Of a stretch of DNA of 64,000 nucleotides, positions 34,412 to 45,010 are shown one piece after another. Source of the stretch: Candidatus Igneacidithiobacillus taupoensis (GTDB lineage: Bacteria; Pseudomonadota; Gammaproteobacteria; Acidithiobacillales; Acidithiobacillaceae); the NCBI GenBank assembly GCA_021375695.1, contig JAEPKX010000004.1:1-64000 (forward strand), read 5' to 3'. The notes beneath the pieces are model-generated. The model made no database searches. It was not told the origin of the DNA and saw nothing but the letters and a program-made list of their open reading frames with translations. The first letter of the stretch is position 1. Every line of letters begins with the position of its first letter. Both the position numbers and the translations under genes were made by a program.

Positions 34412-35104
34412 ATGATCTTTCGACAGTTTTATTGGGAGAAGGGCCGGCAATTGGCCTATGTCGTGGGAGATCCCATTACCCGGGAGGCGGTGACCATCGA
34501 TGTGGGTACCGGGCAACTGGATCCGGTGGTGGAGTTTCTCCGTAGCCGCGGTCTGCGTCTGCGTTTTGCCCTCCAGACCCACTGGAACAACGATCAACGG
34601 GAGGCTGCCCTGGCGCTGCGCGACCGGGTGGGGGCAAGAATCCTTGCCCAGGAAAGCATTAACGATGCTGCCGTGGATATGCGCATCCGCCACGAAGACC
34701 TGCTCTACTTTGGCGAGGAATGCCTGCGCGTACTCCACACGCCCGGACTGACCCCTTGCGCAGTCATGTACCAATGGGAGGACCGTCTCTTTACGGGAGA
34801 AACGCTGCTGGCGGGAGGGCTCCACCGTCGCGTTCCGGCAGCAAAACGGCCAGCGTTGATCGCCCATCTGCAAAACCTGTTGGCACCCATGGCAGATGAA
34901 ACCCTTCTCTATCCCGCGGTGGAGAACCGCGGCCGCCGCTTGGGGAGTCTGGAAGAGCTGCGCCGCTTGGGCTTTGGCTCGGGAGGCCCCGGTTTACTGG
35001 CCCGCTGTACCCAATATCTACAACACGATGCCGCAAAAAAGAGTCCGGCAGCGCCTGCAGAGGAACCTCTGCAACGCCTTCATTCCGGTCCTGTTCTGTT
35101 GTAA
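34412..35104 (+). CDS. ETHE1/Blh-like metallo-beta-lactamase-fold protein with degenerate metal site
   Basis: Scaffold MIFRQ...GDPITREAVTID...LRFALQTHWNNDQ...HTPGLTPCAVMY...LFTGETLL...YPAVENRGRRLGSLEELRR aligned by eye to ETHE1-family pattern. Confidence 0.8.
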   Translation: MIFRQFYWEKGRQLAYVVGDPITREAVTIDVGTGQLDPVVEFLRSRGLRLRFALQTHWNNDQREAALALRDRVGARILAQESINDAAVDMRIRHEDLLYFGEECLRVLHTPGLTPCAVMYQWEDRLFTGETLLAGGLHRRVPAAKRPALIAHLQNLLAPMADETLLYPAVENRGRRLGSLEELRRLGFGSGGPGLLARCTQYLQHDAAKKSPAAPAEEPLQRLHSGPVLL

Positions 35105-35120
35105 CAAGAGGAGGTAATTC

Positions 35121-36755
35121 ATGGATATGATCATCAATCCCACGGTGGTGGAGCTGTCACGGATGCAGTTTGCGTTGACCGCTCTATACCACTTTTTGTT
35201 TGTCCCCCTCACCCTGGGACTCAGCTTCATTCTGGCGACCATGGAAACCGTGTATGTGGTTACCAAACGCCCCATCTACAAGGAAATGACCCAATTCTGG
35301 GGCAAGCTCTTCGGGATCAACTTTGCCCTGGGGGTAGCAACGGGCCTGACCATGGAGTTTGAATTTGGTACCAACTGGTCCATGTACTCCCACTTTGTAG
35401 GTGACATTTTTGGCACCCCCCTGGCCATTGAAGGGCTCATGGCCTTTTTCATGGAATCCACCTTTGTCGGGGTCATGTTCTTTGGTTGGGATCGACTTTC
35501 GCCCAAGGCCCACCTGGTGGTGACGTACCTGGTGGCATTGGGTTCCAATCTCTCGGCCCTCTGGATCCTCATCGCCAACGGCTTCATGCAGGACCCCCGA
35601 GGAGGAACATTTGATCCCAATACCATGCGGATGCAGTTCACCAGCTTCATTGGCTTGATCTTCAACCCCGATGCCCAGGCCAAGTTTGTCCATACCTCGA
35701 TAGCTGGTTTTGTGACAGGTTCCATGTTTGTGATGGCCGTCTCTGCATACTATCTTTTGAACAAAAAACATCGGGACTTGGCCCTGCGTTCCTTCCGGAT
35801 CGCAAGTATTTTTGGGGTAATTTCCAGCGTCGGCGTGATCACCTTGGGGGATGCCTTGGGTTATATCGATGCCCACGCGCAGCCCACCAAGCTCGCCGCC
35901 ATGGAAGCCATCTGGAAGACTGACACCCATCCGGTTTCGGCAGCGTGGAATCTGATCGCCATCCCCGATCGCCAAGCCCAGAAGAATGTATTTGAAATCG
36001 GCATTCCCTATATTTTGACGCCGTTGTTGACCCATACCGAAACCACGGTCATCCCCGGCATCATTGACCTGGAGCAACAGGCCAAGCCCAAGATCGAGAA
36101 TGGCATCAAGGCCATGCTCGCCCTCAAGGCCTATAATGCCAATCACAGTGACACATCGGCCCTGGCAACGTTCAAGCAGTATGAAAACGACATGGGCTAT
36201 GGCTTCCTCGCCAAGCAATTTGCCCCCGATCAGGATCTGGCCAAGGTAAATCAAGCCAACCTTCCGAGCGTGCTCGACAAAACAGCCAATGCCACCATTC
36301 CCAATGTCTGGGTGGAGTTTTGGGCCTTCCGGATCATGGTCGCAGCGGGCTTTGCCATGCTCGTTCTCTTTGCCTTCGCTGCTTATTATAGCTTGAAAAA
36401 TCAAGTGGAACGGCATCCATTGCTGCTGAAAGTAGCCCTTTGGAGCATCAGCCTCCCCTGGATTGCATGCGAATTCGGCTGGATCACTGCCGAAAACGGT
36501 CGCCAACCCTGGACCGTGTATGGGTGGCTCCCGACCTTTGTCTCGGCTTCCAGCCACTCTGTAGCTTACATGGTCTTCTCGTTGATTGGCTTTGCAATCC
36601 TTTACAGCAGCTTCATCATTGCCGAGCTTTACCTGATGTTTAAATACGCCCGACTGGGCCCCCAGGAAGAACACCACGGCGATGCAGCCCCGGCTGCTGG
36701 TGGTGGATTGGCAGGAAAACCGGCCTTTGCCAAAGCCAGTCTGGATCGGCAATAA
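35121..36755 (+). CDS. cydA: Cytochrome bd ubiquinol oxidase subunit I
   Basis: RMQFALTALYHFLFVPLTLGL...GITLGDALGYIDAHAQPTKLAAMEA...GWITAENGRQPWTVYGWLPT. Confidence 0.97.
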   Translation: MDMIINPTVVELSRMQFALTALYHFLFVPLTLGLSFILATMETVYVVTKRPIYKEMTQFWGKLFGINFALGVATGLTMEFEFGTNWSMYSHFVGDIFGTPLAIEGLMAFFMESTFVGVMFFGWDRLSPKAHLVVTYLVALGSNLSALWILIANGFMQDPRGGTFDPNTMRMQFTSFIGLIFNPDAQAKFVHTSIAGFVTGSMFVMAVSAYYLLNKKHRDLALRSFRIASIFGVISSVGVITLGDALGYIDAHAQPTKLAAMEAIWKTDTHPVSAAWNLIAIPDRQAQKNVFEIGIPYILTPLLTHTETTVIPGIIDLEQQAKPKIENGIKAMLALKAYNANHSDTSALATFKQYENDMGYGFLAKQFAPDQDLAKVNQANLPSVLDKTANATIPNVWVEFWAFRIMVAAGFAMLVLFAFAAYYSLKNQVERHPLLLKVALWSISLPWIACEFGWITAENGRQPWTVYGWLPTFVSASSHSVAYMVFSLIGFAILYSSFIIAELYLMFKYARLGPQEEHHGDAAPAAGGGLAGKPAFAKASLDRQ

Positions 36756-36781
36756 AAAAATGCGGGGCACGTCTGCCCCGC
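36754..36781 (-). terminator. Intergenic hairpin between cydA and cydB; terminator-like on minus strand
   Basis: Plus strand A7-T-GCGGGGCA-CGTC-TGCCCCGC; reverse complement gives GC-rich stem followed by T tract. Confidence 0.65.
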
Positions 36782-36800
36782 CCAAAAGGAGCAACATACG

Positions 36801-37934
36801 ATGGATGCTTATGTATTCTTGAAAGTCTTGTGGTGGTTACTCCTGGGCATCTTGCTCATGGGGCTGGCCATCATGGTAGGGATGGACATGGGAGTGGGGA
36901 CGCTGCTGCGCTTCGTGGGCAAAAATGATGCCGAGCGGCGCACGGTCCTCAATATCGTTGGTCCCCATTGGGATGGTAACCAGGTCTGGTTCATTCTGGG
37001 CGGTGGGGCGATTTTTGCCGCCTTCCCGAGCCTCTATGCCACGTCCTTTTCGGTATTTTACATTGTCATGATTCTCTTGCTCTTTAGCATGATCATGCGA
37101 CCGGTGGCCTTCGAGTACCGCTCCAAGGTTCCTGCCGAGAAATGGCGGGATACCTGGGACTGGGCCTTTTTGATTTCCGGTGCAGTGCCCATGATTGTGT
37201 ATGGTGCGGCTTTTGGAAACATTCTCGAAGGAGTGGGCTTCCACTTTGGCTGGGATGGTCAGTATTATCAAACGGAGTCCTTCCTTTCCTATCTACTCAA
37301 TCCCTTTGCCATCCTCTGTGGCCTGTTGTCCTTGAGCCTGGCCATATACCAGGGGGCTGCCATGCTGATGATCCGGGGAACGGATCCCATCTATAGTCGG
37401 GCCAAAAAGATTGGCTCCGTAGCTGCGCTGGTCAGTGTGGTACTCTTCGTCATCGGTGGTTTCTGGGTATCCGGCATGGACGGTTATGTGCTGCACCATG
37501 CGGACCCTGCCATGCCCGCCAATATTTCCACTCCCCAGGATGTTACCCGGGTGGCAGGCGCCTGGTTGCACAACTATGCTGCGGCACCCATCCTCTGGCT
37601 GATTCCAGTCGTTGCCATCCTGGCCATGCTGGCAGGTAGCCTGGCCATGCGCGCCAACAAGTCGACGTTGGCCTGGTGGCTGGGTGCCGTCGCCTGGATC
37701 GGTGTGCTTAGCACAGCAGGTGTCTCCATGTTCCCTTTCCTCATGCCCTCCAGCGACAACCCCGCCCAGAGCATCACGGTGTGGAACGCTACGGGTAGTG
37801 CATACAACCTGGTTTGGATGACCATCTTCAGTGCCATCTTCGTGCCTACCATCATCGCCTACACAACCTGGTGTTTTCGGGTCATGCGCGGCAAGGTCAA
37901 GAGCCCGAGTCCGAGCGATACCCACGCCTATTAA
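36801..37934 (+). CDS. cydB: Cytochrome bd ubiquinol oxidase subunit II
   Basis: CydB features: GPHWDGNQVWFILGGGAIFAAFPSLYAT, MRPVAFEYRSKV, FPFLMPSS. Confidence 0.97.
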   Translation: MDAYVFLKVLWWLLLGILLMGLAIMVGMDMGVGTLLRFVGKNDAERRTVLNIVGPHWDGNQVWFILGGGAIFAAFPSLYATSFSVFYIVMILLLFSMIMRPVAFEYRSKVPAEKWRDTWDWAFLISGAVPMIVYGAAFGNILEGVGFHFGWDGQYYQTESFLSYLLNPFAILCGLLSLSLAIYQGAAMLMIRGTDPIYSRAKKIGSVAALVSVVLFVIGGFWVSGMDGYVLHHADPAMPANISTPQDVTRVAGAWLHNYAAAPILWLIPVVAILAMLAGSLAMRANKSTLAWWLGAVAWIGVLSTAGVSMFPFLMPSSDNPAQSITVWNATGSAYNLVWMTIFSAIFVPTIIAYTTWCFRVMRGKVKSPSPSDTHAY

Positions 37935-37946
37935 GGAGGTTCTCCC

Positions 37947-38150
37947 ATGAAAAACTTGCTTACCTTTGTCAGTGCTGCCGTCATCCTGGGCCTTGCACTT
38001 TTTCTTTCGGTGATCCTTGGCGACTATGGTCCGTGGTACTTTGCCTGGCTCATCGGCACTACCATGATTATCCTCATCTCGGCCGCCGGCGCTGCCATGT
38101 TCGATAGCCAGGATGAAGAACTGTCGCAGCAGGGTGTCAGCAAACGCTAG
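37947..38150 (+). CDS. CydX-like small subunit with additional N-terminal TM segment
   Basis: 67 aa; PWYFAWLIGT core resembles CydX WYFAWILGT; directly after cydB with GGAGG Shine-Dalgarno. Confidence 0.7.
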   Translation: MKNLLTFVSAAVILGLALFLSVILGDYGPWYFAWLIGTTMIILISAAGAAMFDSQDEELSQQGVSKR

Positions 38151-38159
38151 GAGGTCATC

Positions 38160-38261
38160 ATGCAGTACGCCAATCTGGAAGATATTATCTTCTTTCTACC
38201 TTTTGTTTATCTCGGAATTGCGGGAATCATGTATCTCTATACCCGCAAGCGTTTCAAGTAG
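38160..38261 (+). CDS. 33-aa single-TM microprotein in cyd operon (not in ORF track)
   Basis: MQYANLEDIIFFLPFVYLGIAGIMYLYTRKRFK; strong SD AGGAGG overlapping preceding stop (TAGGAGGTCATCATG); upstream of terminator. Confidence 0.75.
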   Translation: MQYANLEDIIFFLPFVYLGIAGIMYLYTRKRFK

Positions 38262-38287
38262 CATCAGTATTGCAGCTGACGTATTCT

Positions 38288-38311
38288 GGGGGCCTCGCGG
38301 CCCCCTTTTTT
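38288..38311 (+). terminator. Rho-independent terminator of cyd operon
   Basis: GGGGGCC-TCGC-GGCCCCC-TTTTTT. Confidence 0.93.
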
Positions 38312-38322
38312 CTGGAGGAAAC

Positions 38323-38784
38323 ATGCCAAGCTTTGCGATCTGGCAATTTTTTCATCTCGTTGCTCTACTGTATTGGGTAGGGGGACTGATCTTGTTGGGA
38401 TTTTATTGGCTACCCCGATGGCCGCGCATGGATCCATCCCGGCAGGCATGGGAAAATCTACAGGAGATCCTCAAGGGGTTTTCTCTTGGCGGGGTGATTG
38501 CGGCCAGCCTACTCTTGCTCAGCGGCTATGCCATGGTTTTGGGTATGGGCGGTTTTGCCGGTCTCCGTCCGGCCATTTGGCTCATGGTAATCCTTGGCAC
38601 CATGGTGGCACTGGGTGCCTTTCATCTCTTTTTTGCCGCCCATGGCCGCCTGCGCAAAGCCTTGGCGCAAGCGGATATGGTCATGGCAGAAAAGTCGGTG
38701 GCCAAATACGCAGCTTTCGCCCGTTTCTTGGCTATCCTCTCTTTTCTACTGGCCCTGATTGGCGTTCTAGGGATATATCGCTGA
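38323..38784 (+). CDS. Four-TM membrane protein (CopD/DUF-like)
   Basis: ATG 38323 with GGAGG; FFHLVALLYWVGGLILLGFYWLPR, four hydrophobic segments. Confidence 0.65.
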   Translation: MPSFAIWQFFHLVALLYWVGGLILLGFYWLPRWPRMDPSRQAWENLQEILKGFSLGGVIAASLLLLSGYAMVLGMGGFAGLRPAIWLMVILGTMVALGAFHLFFAAHGRLRKALAQADMVMAEKSVAKYAAFARFLAILSFLLALIGVLGIYR

Positions 38785-38793
38785 GTCCATCCT

Positions 38794-40692
<1,899 letters not shown>

Positions 40693-40697
40693 TTAGG

Positions 40698-40775
40698 CCG
40701 CTTCCCTACGCCGGTGTGAACCGGATCAGGTTCCAAGGGTACTTCTCAGCCCCAGGTGGGACGCCCCTAGCGTTC
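40698..40775 (-). promoter_or_regulatory. TPP riboswitch (thi box)
   Basis: Minus strand reads CTAGGGGCGTCCCACCTGGGGCTGAGAAGTACCCTTGGAACCTGATCCGGTTCACACCGGCGTAGGGAAG, containing CTGAGA, ACCCTTGGAACCTGATC and GGCGTAGGGAAG thi-box elements. Confidence 0.95.
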
Positions 40776-40820
40776 TACACTTTCCTCAGCATAGACAATT
40801 TAGCCCTCGGCACGCAAGGA

Positions 40821-41600
40821 TCAGGAAGCGATCATCCCATTTTCCAGGTAGATCGGGTCATAATCAAAGATCAGATTCCGATCCGGACTCAGTATGTCCA
40901 GGTCCTTCCCCGCATAGTCCAGGCGCAGCAGGAAATCACGCATCAACTGCAGCCGGGCGGATTTCTTGTCATTGGCATGGACGATGGTCCACGGACTCAG
41001 GGTACTGTGGCTGCGGGCAAACATCTCATTGCGGGCCTTGGAGTAGTCCTTCCAGTGCTTGACTGCCTGTTGATCGATGGGGCTGGTCTTCCATTGTTTG
41101 AGCGGGTCCTTTTCTCGCGCTGCCAAGCGTTTCTTTTGTTCTTTTAGGGTGATGTCCAAGTAAAACTTGCGCAGGATGATACCAGAACGAATCAGCATTT
41201 CCTCCAGGTCACCAACCTCCAGAAAAAAATCCTCCACCTCCTTTTCTGTGCAAAAGCCCATCACCCGCTCCACGCCTGCCCGATTGTACCAACTCCGATT
41301 GAAGAGAACGAACTCTGCTGCCGCTGGCAAATGGGAGAGATAGCGTTGGAAATACCACTGGGTCTGTTCCCGGTCCGATGGCTTGGGCAGGGCCACCACC
41401 CGGGTCTCCCTGGGGCTCAGATGTTCGATGATCCGCTTGATGGTACCATCCTTCCCGGCACCATCACGGCCTTCCAGGATAATGAGAATTTTGTCCCCTT
41501 TGTTGATGATGTGCCGCTGTAATTTTACCAGCTCTATTTGCAGTAGCTTGAGCTGTTCTTTATACCCTTTTCCATCCATTTCCATTTCCTGCTTGGACAT
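40821..41600 (-). CDS. ppk2: Polyphosphate kinase 2 family protein
   Basis: EGRDGAGKDGTIKRIIEHLSPRETRVVALPKPSDRE...FNRSWYNRAGVERVMGF. Confidence 0.92.
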   Translation of the reverse strand: MSKQEMEMDGKGYKEQLKLLQIELVKLQRHIINKGDKILIILEGRDGAGKDGTIKRIIEHLSPRETRVVALPKPSDREQTQWYFQRYLSHLPAAAEFVLFNRSWYNRAGVERVMGFCTEKEVEDFFLEVGDLEEMLIRSGIILRKFYLDITLKEQKKRLAAREKDPLKQWKTSPIDQQAVKHWKDYSKARNEMFARSHSTLSPWTIVHANDKKSARLQLMRDFLLRLDYAGKDLDILSPDRNLIFDYDPIYLENGMIAS

Positions 41601-41665
41601 GACAGTGCTCCGGATTTTGTTGACCATTTTATTCATTATGACCAGCAGTGCAGAAAAACAAAAAC

Positions 41666-42289
41666 TCAGCGCGGCCTGGGCAAACTCCAATGACGATAGA
41701 GGGCTAGGGAGCGGAGCACAAAGGTGAAAGTTGCCCCCAGCAAAACCGAAAGCCATGCCGGTAGCTGAAAAAACTCCCCTGCCAGGACCAGGATTGCCCC
41801 GCCAAGGGCTGCGGAGGCATAGATTTCCGATTGCAGCACCACCGGGACCTGGGCGGTCAGGACATCTCGCACCATACCACCCCCAATGCCACTCATCATT
41901 CCCAAAATCGCTGCCATCTCCGGTGACAGGCCATATTGCAGTGCCTTTTGCGTACCCGTGGCGGCAAAAAGACCCAGTCCGGCGGCATCAAAGACCAACA
42001 CGGGGTGTTGCAATCGTTCGAAAATCCGGTGAAAGAAAAAGACCAACAGTCCCGCCAGAACAGCAATGGCAATACCGTGCCAATGGGCAATGGATTGGGG
42101 GGGGATGGCACCAATCAACAGATCACGCAGGATACCACCCGAAACCGCCGTCACCACCGCGAGAACCAGAATACCAAAAATATCAAGCTGATGGCGCACG
42201 CCACGCATGGCACCACTGATGGCAAAGACAAAAATGCCAATGTCGTTCAAAGCACCAAGAAGATAGGAAATATTGTGTACAGTAGCCAT
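41666..42289 (-). CDS. TRIC/YadS (UPF0126) family membrane protein
   Basis: Duplicated GGxxRDxL motifs (SGGILRDLLIG, GGGMVRDVLTAQVP); start ATG 42289 likely. Confidence 0.88.
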   Translation of the reverse strand: MATVHNISYLLGALNDIGIFVFAISGAMRGVRHQLDIFGILVLAVVTAVSGGILRDLLIGAIPPQSIAHWHGIAIAVLAGLLVFFFHRIFERLQHPVLVFDAAGLGLFAATGTQKALQYGLSPEMAAILGMMSGIGGGMVRDVLTAQVPVVLQSEIYASAALGGAILVLAGEFFQLPAWLSVLLGATFTFVLRSLALYRHWSLPRPR

Positions 42290-42408
42290 AAAAATCTGAT
42301 AATCATATCGCAGACCGGTGTGCAGGGAAATGTAAGTCAAGCTTTGCAGGATGCCCGCAATTTGGGTACGGTTGGATCACTGGCCAGTCTTTGCCAAGGA
42401 GATATTGG

Positions 42409-43143
42409 ATGCAACAAACCGCTGTTGTCACAGGCGCTTCCTCGGGGATTGGAAAAGCCACAGTGCAGGTACTCCTCGCCCAGGGCTACCGTGTCTTTTT
42501 TGGGGCCCGGCGCCTGGATCGGCTGCAACAAATTGCGCAGCAATTGGGTGGTACCCCCCTCCCCCTGGACGTGACCTCCTCCCAGTCCGTCGCTGAATTT
42601 GCAAGGCAGATCCCCGGACCCATTCATGTCTTGGTCAATAATGCCGGCGGCGCCTTGGGCAAGGAGCCTTTGGTAGAATTTGTCGAAGAGCATTGGCTGC
42701 AGATGTATCAAAGCAATGTTCTGGGGCTTGCCCGCGTAACCCGGGCCCTGTGGCCGCAGATTGCGCAGGCCGATCTGGCTACCGTCATCAATATCGGTTC
42801 TGTGGCTGGAGAGGAAACGTACCCCGGCGGGGCTGGCTACACATCCTGCAAGCACGCTGTTCGGGCGCTCTCAGAGACGATGCGTCTGGAGTGGTTGGGA
42901 AAACCCATCCGCGTGACCGAAATCGATCCTGGTTTGGTAGAAACGGAGTTTTCCATCGTACGCTTTGCTGGAGATCAGCAGGCGGCAAAGGAAGTCTATC
43001 AGGGCATGACCCCCCTGCTTGCGGAAGATATTGCCGAGGCCATTCGCTGGGTTTTGTCGTTGCCCGGTCACGTCAACATCGATCGCTTAGTAATTAAACC
43101 CAGGGAGCAAGCGCGGGTAGATAAAGTGTATCGTCGGTCATGA
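42409..43143 (+). CDS. SDR family NAD(P)-dependent oxidoreductase
   Basis: VVTGASSGIGKATVQ, NNAGG, YTSCKHAVRALSETMRLEW. Confidence 0.93.
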   Translation: MQQTAVVTGASSGIGKATVQVLLAQGYRVFFGARRLDRLQQIAQQLGGTPLPLDVTSSQSVAEFARQIPGPIHVLVNNAGGALGKEPLVEFVEEHWLQMYQSNVLGLARVTRALWPQIAQADLATVINIGSVAGEETYPGGAGYTSCKHAVRALSETMRLEWLGKPIRVTEIDPGLVETEFSIVRFAGDQQAAKEVYQGMTPLLAEDIAEAIRWVLSLPGHVNIDRLVIKPREQARVDKVYRRS

Positions 43144-43204
43144 AGAAGCACGACAATTACCTGGCTCTTGGGTAGAATAATTCCAAGATAGGTAGGAGCC
43201 CTCT

Positions 43205-45010
43205 TTGGCAGCAAATCCCTGGCAACGACCCACCAGTCGTAACTGGTCGGTTTTACTGCGACTGTGGCCCTTTCTTCGACCACAAGGCTGGATGATGTTA
43301 TGCTATGCCTTGGCGCTGTTGGCAAGTGCAGCAGGTACCTTGGCCCTACCCCAGGGCGCGCGATGGGTCCTGGATCGAGGTTTTCCCTCTCTCCAGGTAC
43401 TGCTCTTGACCAGTGTCGGGCTTTTTTTACTAGGGATTTTCACGACCCTCGCCCGATCTGCGCGCGAAGCACTGGCAACCTGGATTGGACAGCGAGTGGT
43501 GGCGGATCTTCGTTTGCGGGTATTTGCCCATACCCTCACCTTACCCGCAAGTTTTTTTGAGCACTTCCGAACTGGCGAGGTCATTTCCCGCCTCAGCAGT
43601 GACGTTACTATTTTACGTTTTGGTTTGGCTGCCACCTTCGGTGGAGCCCTCCAGTACGGCCTGACCTTGATCGGTGCCATCGCCCTCATGGCCACCTTGG
43701 CCCCCACCCTGCTGCTGCCCATCCTGCTGATCCTGCCACCCCTTGTTTGGGTGAATCTGCGCGCGGGGCGGCTCCAACGAAAATTCAGTCGGCAGGAGCA
43801 GGATTATCTGGCCGACATCTCCGCCCTCACCGAAGAGTCCCTCAATGGGATCCGCACCATCCAGGCACTTACCCGCGAAGAGGCAACGGAACAGCTCTAC
43901 GCCACGGGTATCCAAAACATCCTTGCCCGGGTGCGGGCACGGATTCGGGTCCAGGCAGGAGCCGGAATTATCAGTGGTGTGCTGGTCTTTTTTTTGTTGG
44001 CGGTCATGCTGTACTGGGGGGGATGGCAGATTATTCATCATCGCGCCAGTGTCGGCAGTCTTGCGGCCTTTCTGATTTATGCCCTCATGGCCACCTCGGC
44101 GTTGGCTTCTCTCGGGGGGTTGTGGGGGCAGTTAGGTCGTTTATTGGGGGCCATCGAACGCATTCTCGGGCTGCTGGACCAAGCTCCGGAAGAATCCGAC
44201 CCCGCCCCCGTCCTCGGACAACTGCGCGGTCCTGCCCGGTTACGCTTTGCTGCACTTTCCTTCGTTTACCCCAGTCGCCCCGACATCCCAGCATTGCGAG
44301 ACATTGACCTAGAGATCGCTGCTGGAGAACATGTTGCCTTGGTGGGCGCATCGGGGGCGGGCAAGAGCACCTTTTTTGATTTACTGCTGCGCCATTACCT
44401 CCCGAGTTCTGGTCAGATTTTTCTGGATGACCGGGATATCCAAAGCCTCCATGTCCAGGAATTACGGCAACAAATCGCCATCGTCCCCCAACACCCAACT
44501 ATTTTTTCCTTGAGCCTTGCCGACAATATTCTCCTGGCCAATCCCAAAGCCAATGAAAAACAGCTTTGGCAGGCCATGCGCGCTGCCCGTGTCGATGAAT
44601 TTGCCGAGCACCTGCCAAAGGGCATTCACACCTTCGTTGGCGAGAAAGGGATTACCCTCTCCGGTGGTCAACGGCAGCGCCTCGCCATTGCCAGAGCCCT
44701 GCTTCGCGATCCACGGATTTTGATTCTGGATGAAGCCACCAGCGCCCTGGATGCCGAAAACGAGCGACTGATCCAGGAAGCCTTGGCAGAACTGATAGCG
44801 GGAAGGACCACACTGGTTGCAGCCCATCGCCTGGCAACCATCCAGTACGCTGATCGCATTGTGGTGTTGGCTAGTGGGCAGATTAGCGCCATGGGTCGGC
44901 ATGAGGAACTGATCCATACCTCCTCTATTTATCAACGCTTTGCCAAACTTCAATCCCTGGACCGCGGAGTAGAGGACCCATCCTTTTCTCCATCCCGCGC
45001 TTTCTACTAA
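43205..45010 (+). CDS. ABC transporter, permease-ATPase fusion (MsbA-like exporter)
   Basis: N-terminal six-TM domain, GASGAGKSTFFDLLLR Walker A, LSGGQRQRLAIARALLRDPRILILDEATSALD. Confidence 0.93.
   Translation: MAANPWQRPTSRNWSVLLRLWPFLRPQGWMMLCYALALLASAAGTLALPQGARWVLDRGFPSLQVLLLTSVGLFLLGIFTTLARSAREALATWIGQRVVADLRLRVFAHTLTLPASFFEHFRTGEVISRLSSDVTILRFGLAATFGGALQYGLTLIGAIALMATLAPTLLLPILLILPPLVWVNLRAGRLQRKFSRQEQDYLADISALTEESLNGIRTIQALTREEATEQLYATGIQNILARVRARIRVQAGAGIISGVLVFFLLAVMLYWGGWQIIHHRASVGSLAAFLIYALMATSALASLGGLWGQLGRLLGAIERILGLLDQAPEESDPAPVLGQLRGPARLRFAALSFVYPSRPDIPALRDIDLEIAAGEHVALVGASGAGKSTFFDLLLRHYLPSSGQIFLDDRDIQSLHVQELRQQIAIVPQHPTIFSLSLADNILLANPKANEKQLWQAMRAARVDEFAEHLPKGIHTFVGEKGITLSGGQRQRLAIARALLRDPRILILDEATSALDAENERLIQEALAELIAGRTTLVAAHRLATIQYADRIVVLASGQISAMGRHEELIHTSSIYQRFAKLQSLDRGVEDPSFSPSRAFY

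Noticed and set aside
35184-36797. 537-aa open frame antisense to cydA
   Set aside because: Exactly shadows cydA on the other strand; Gly/His-rich composition typical of codon-bias shadow ORFs; no recognisable domain or RBS.
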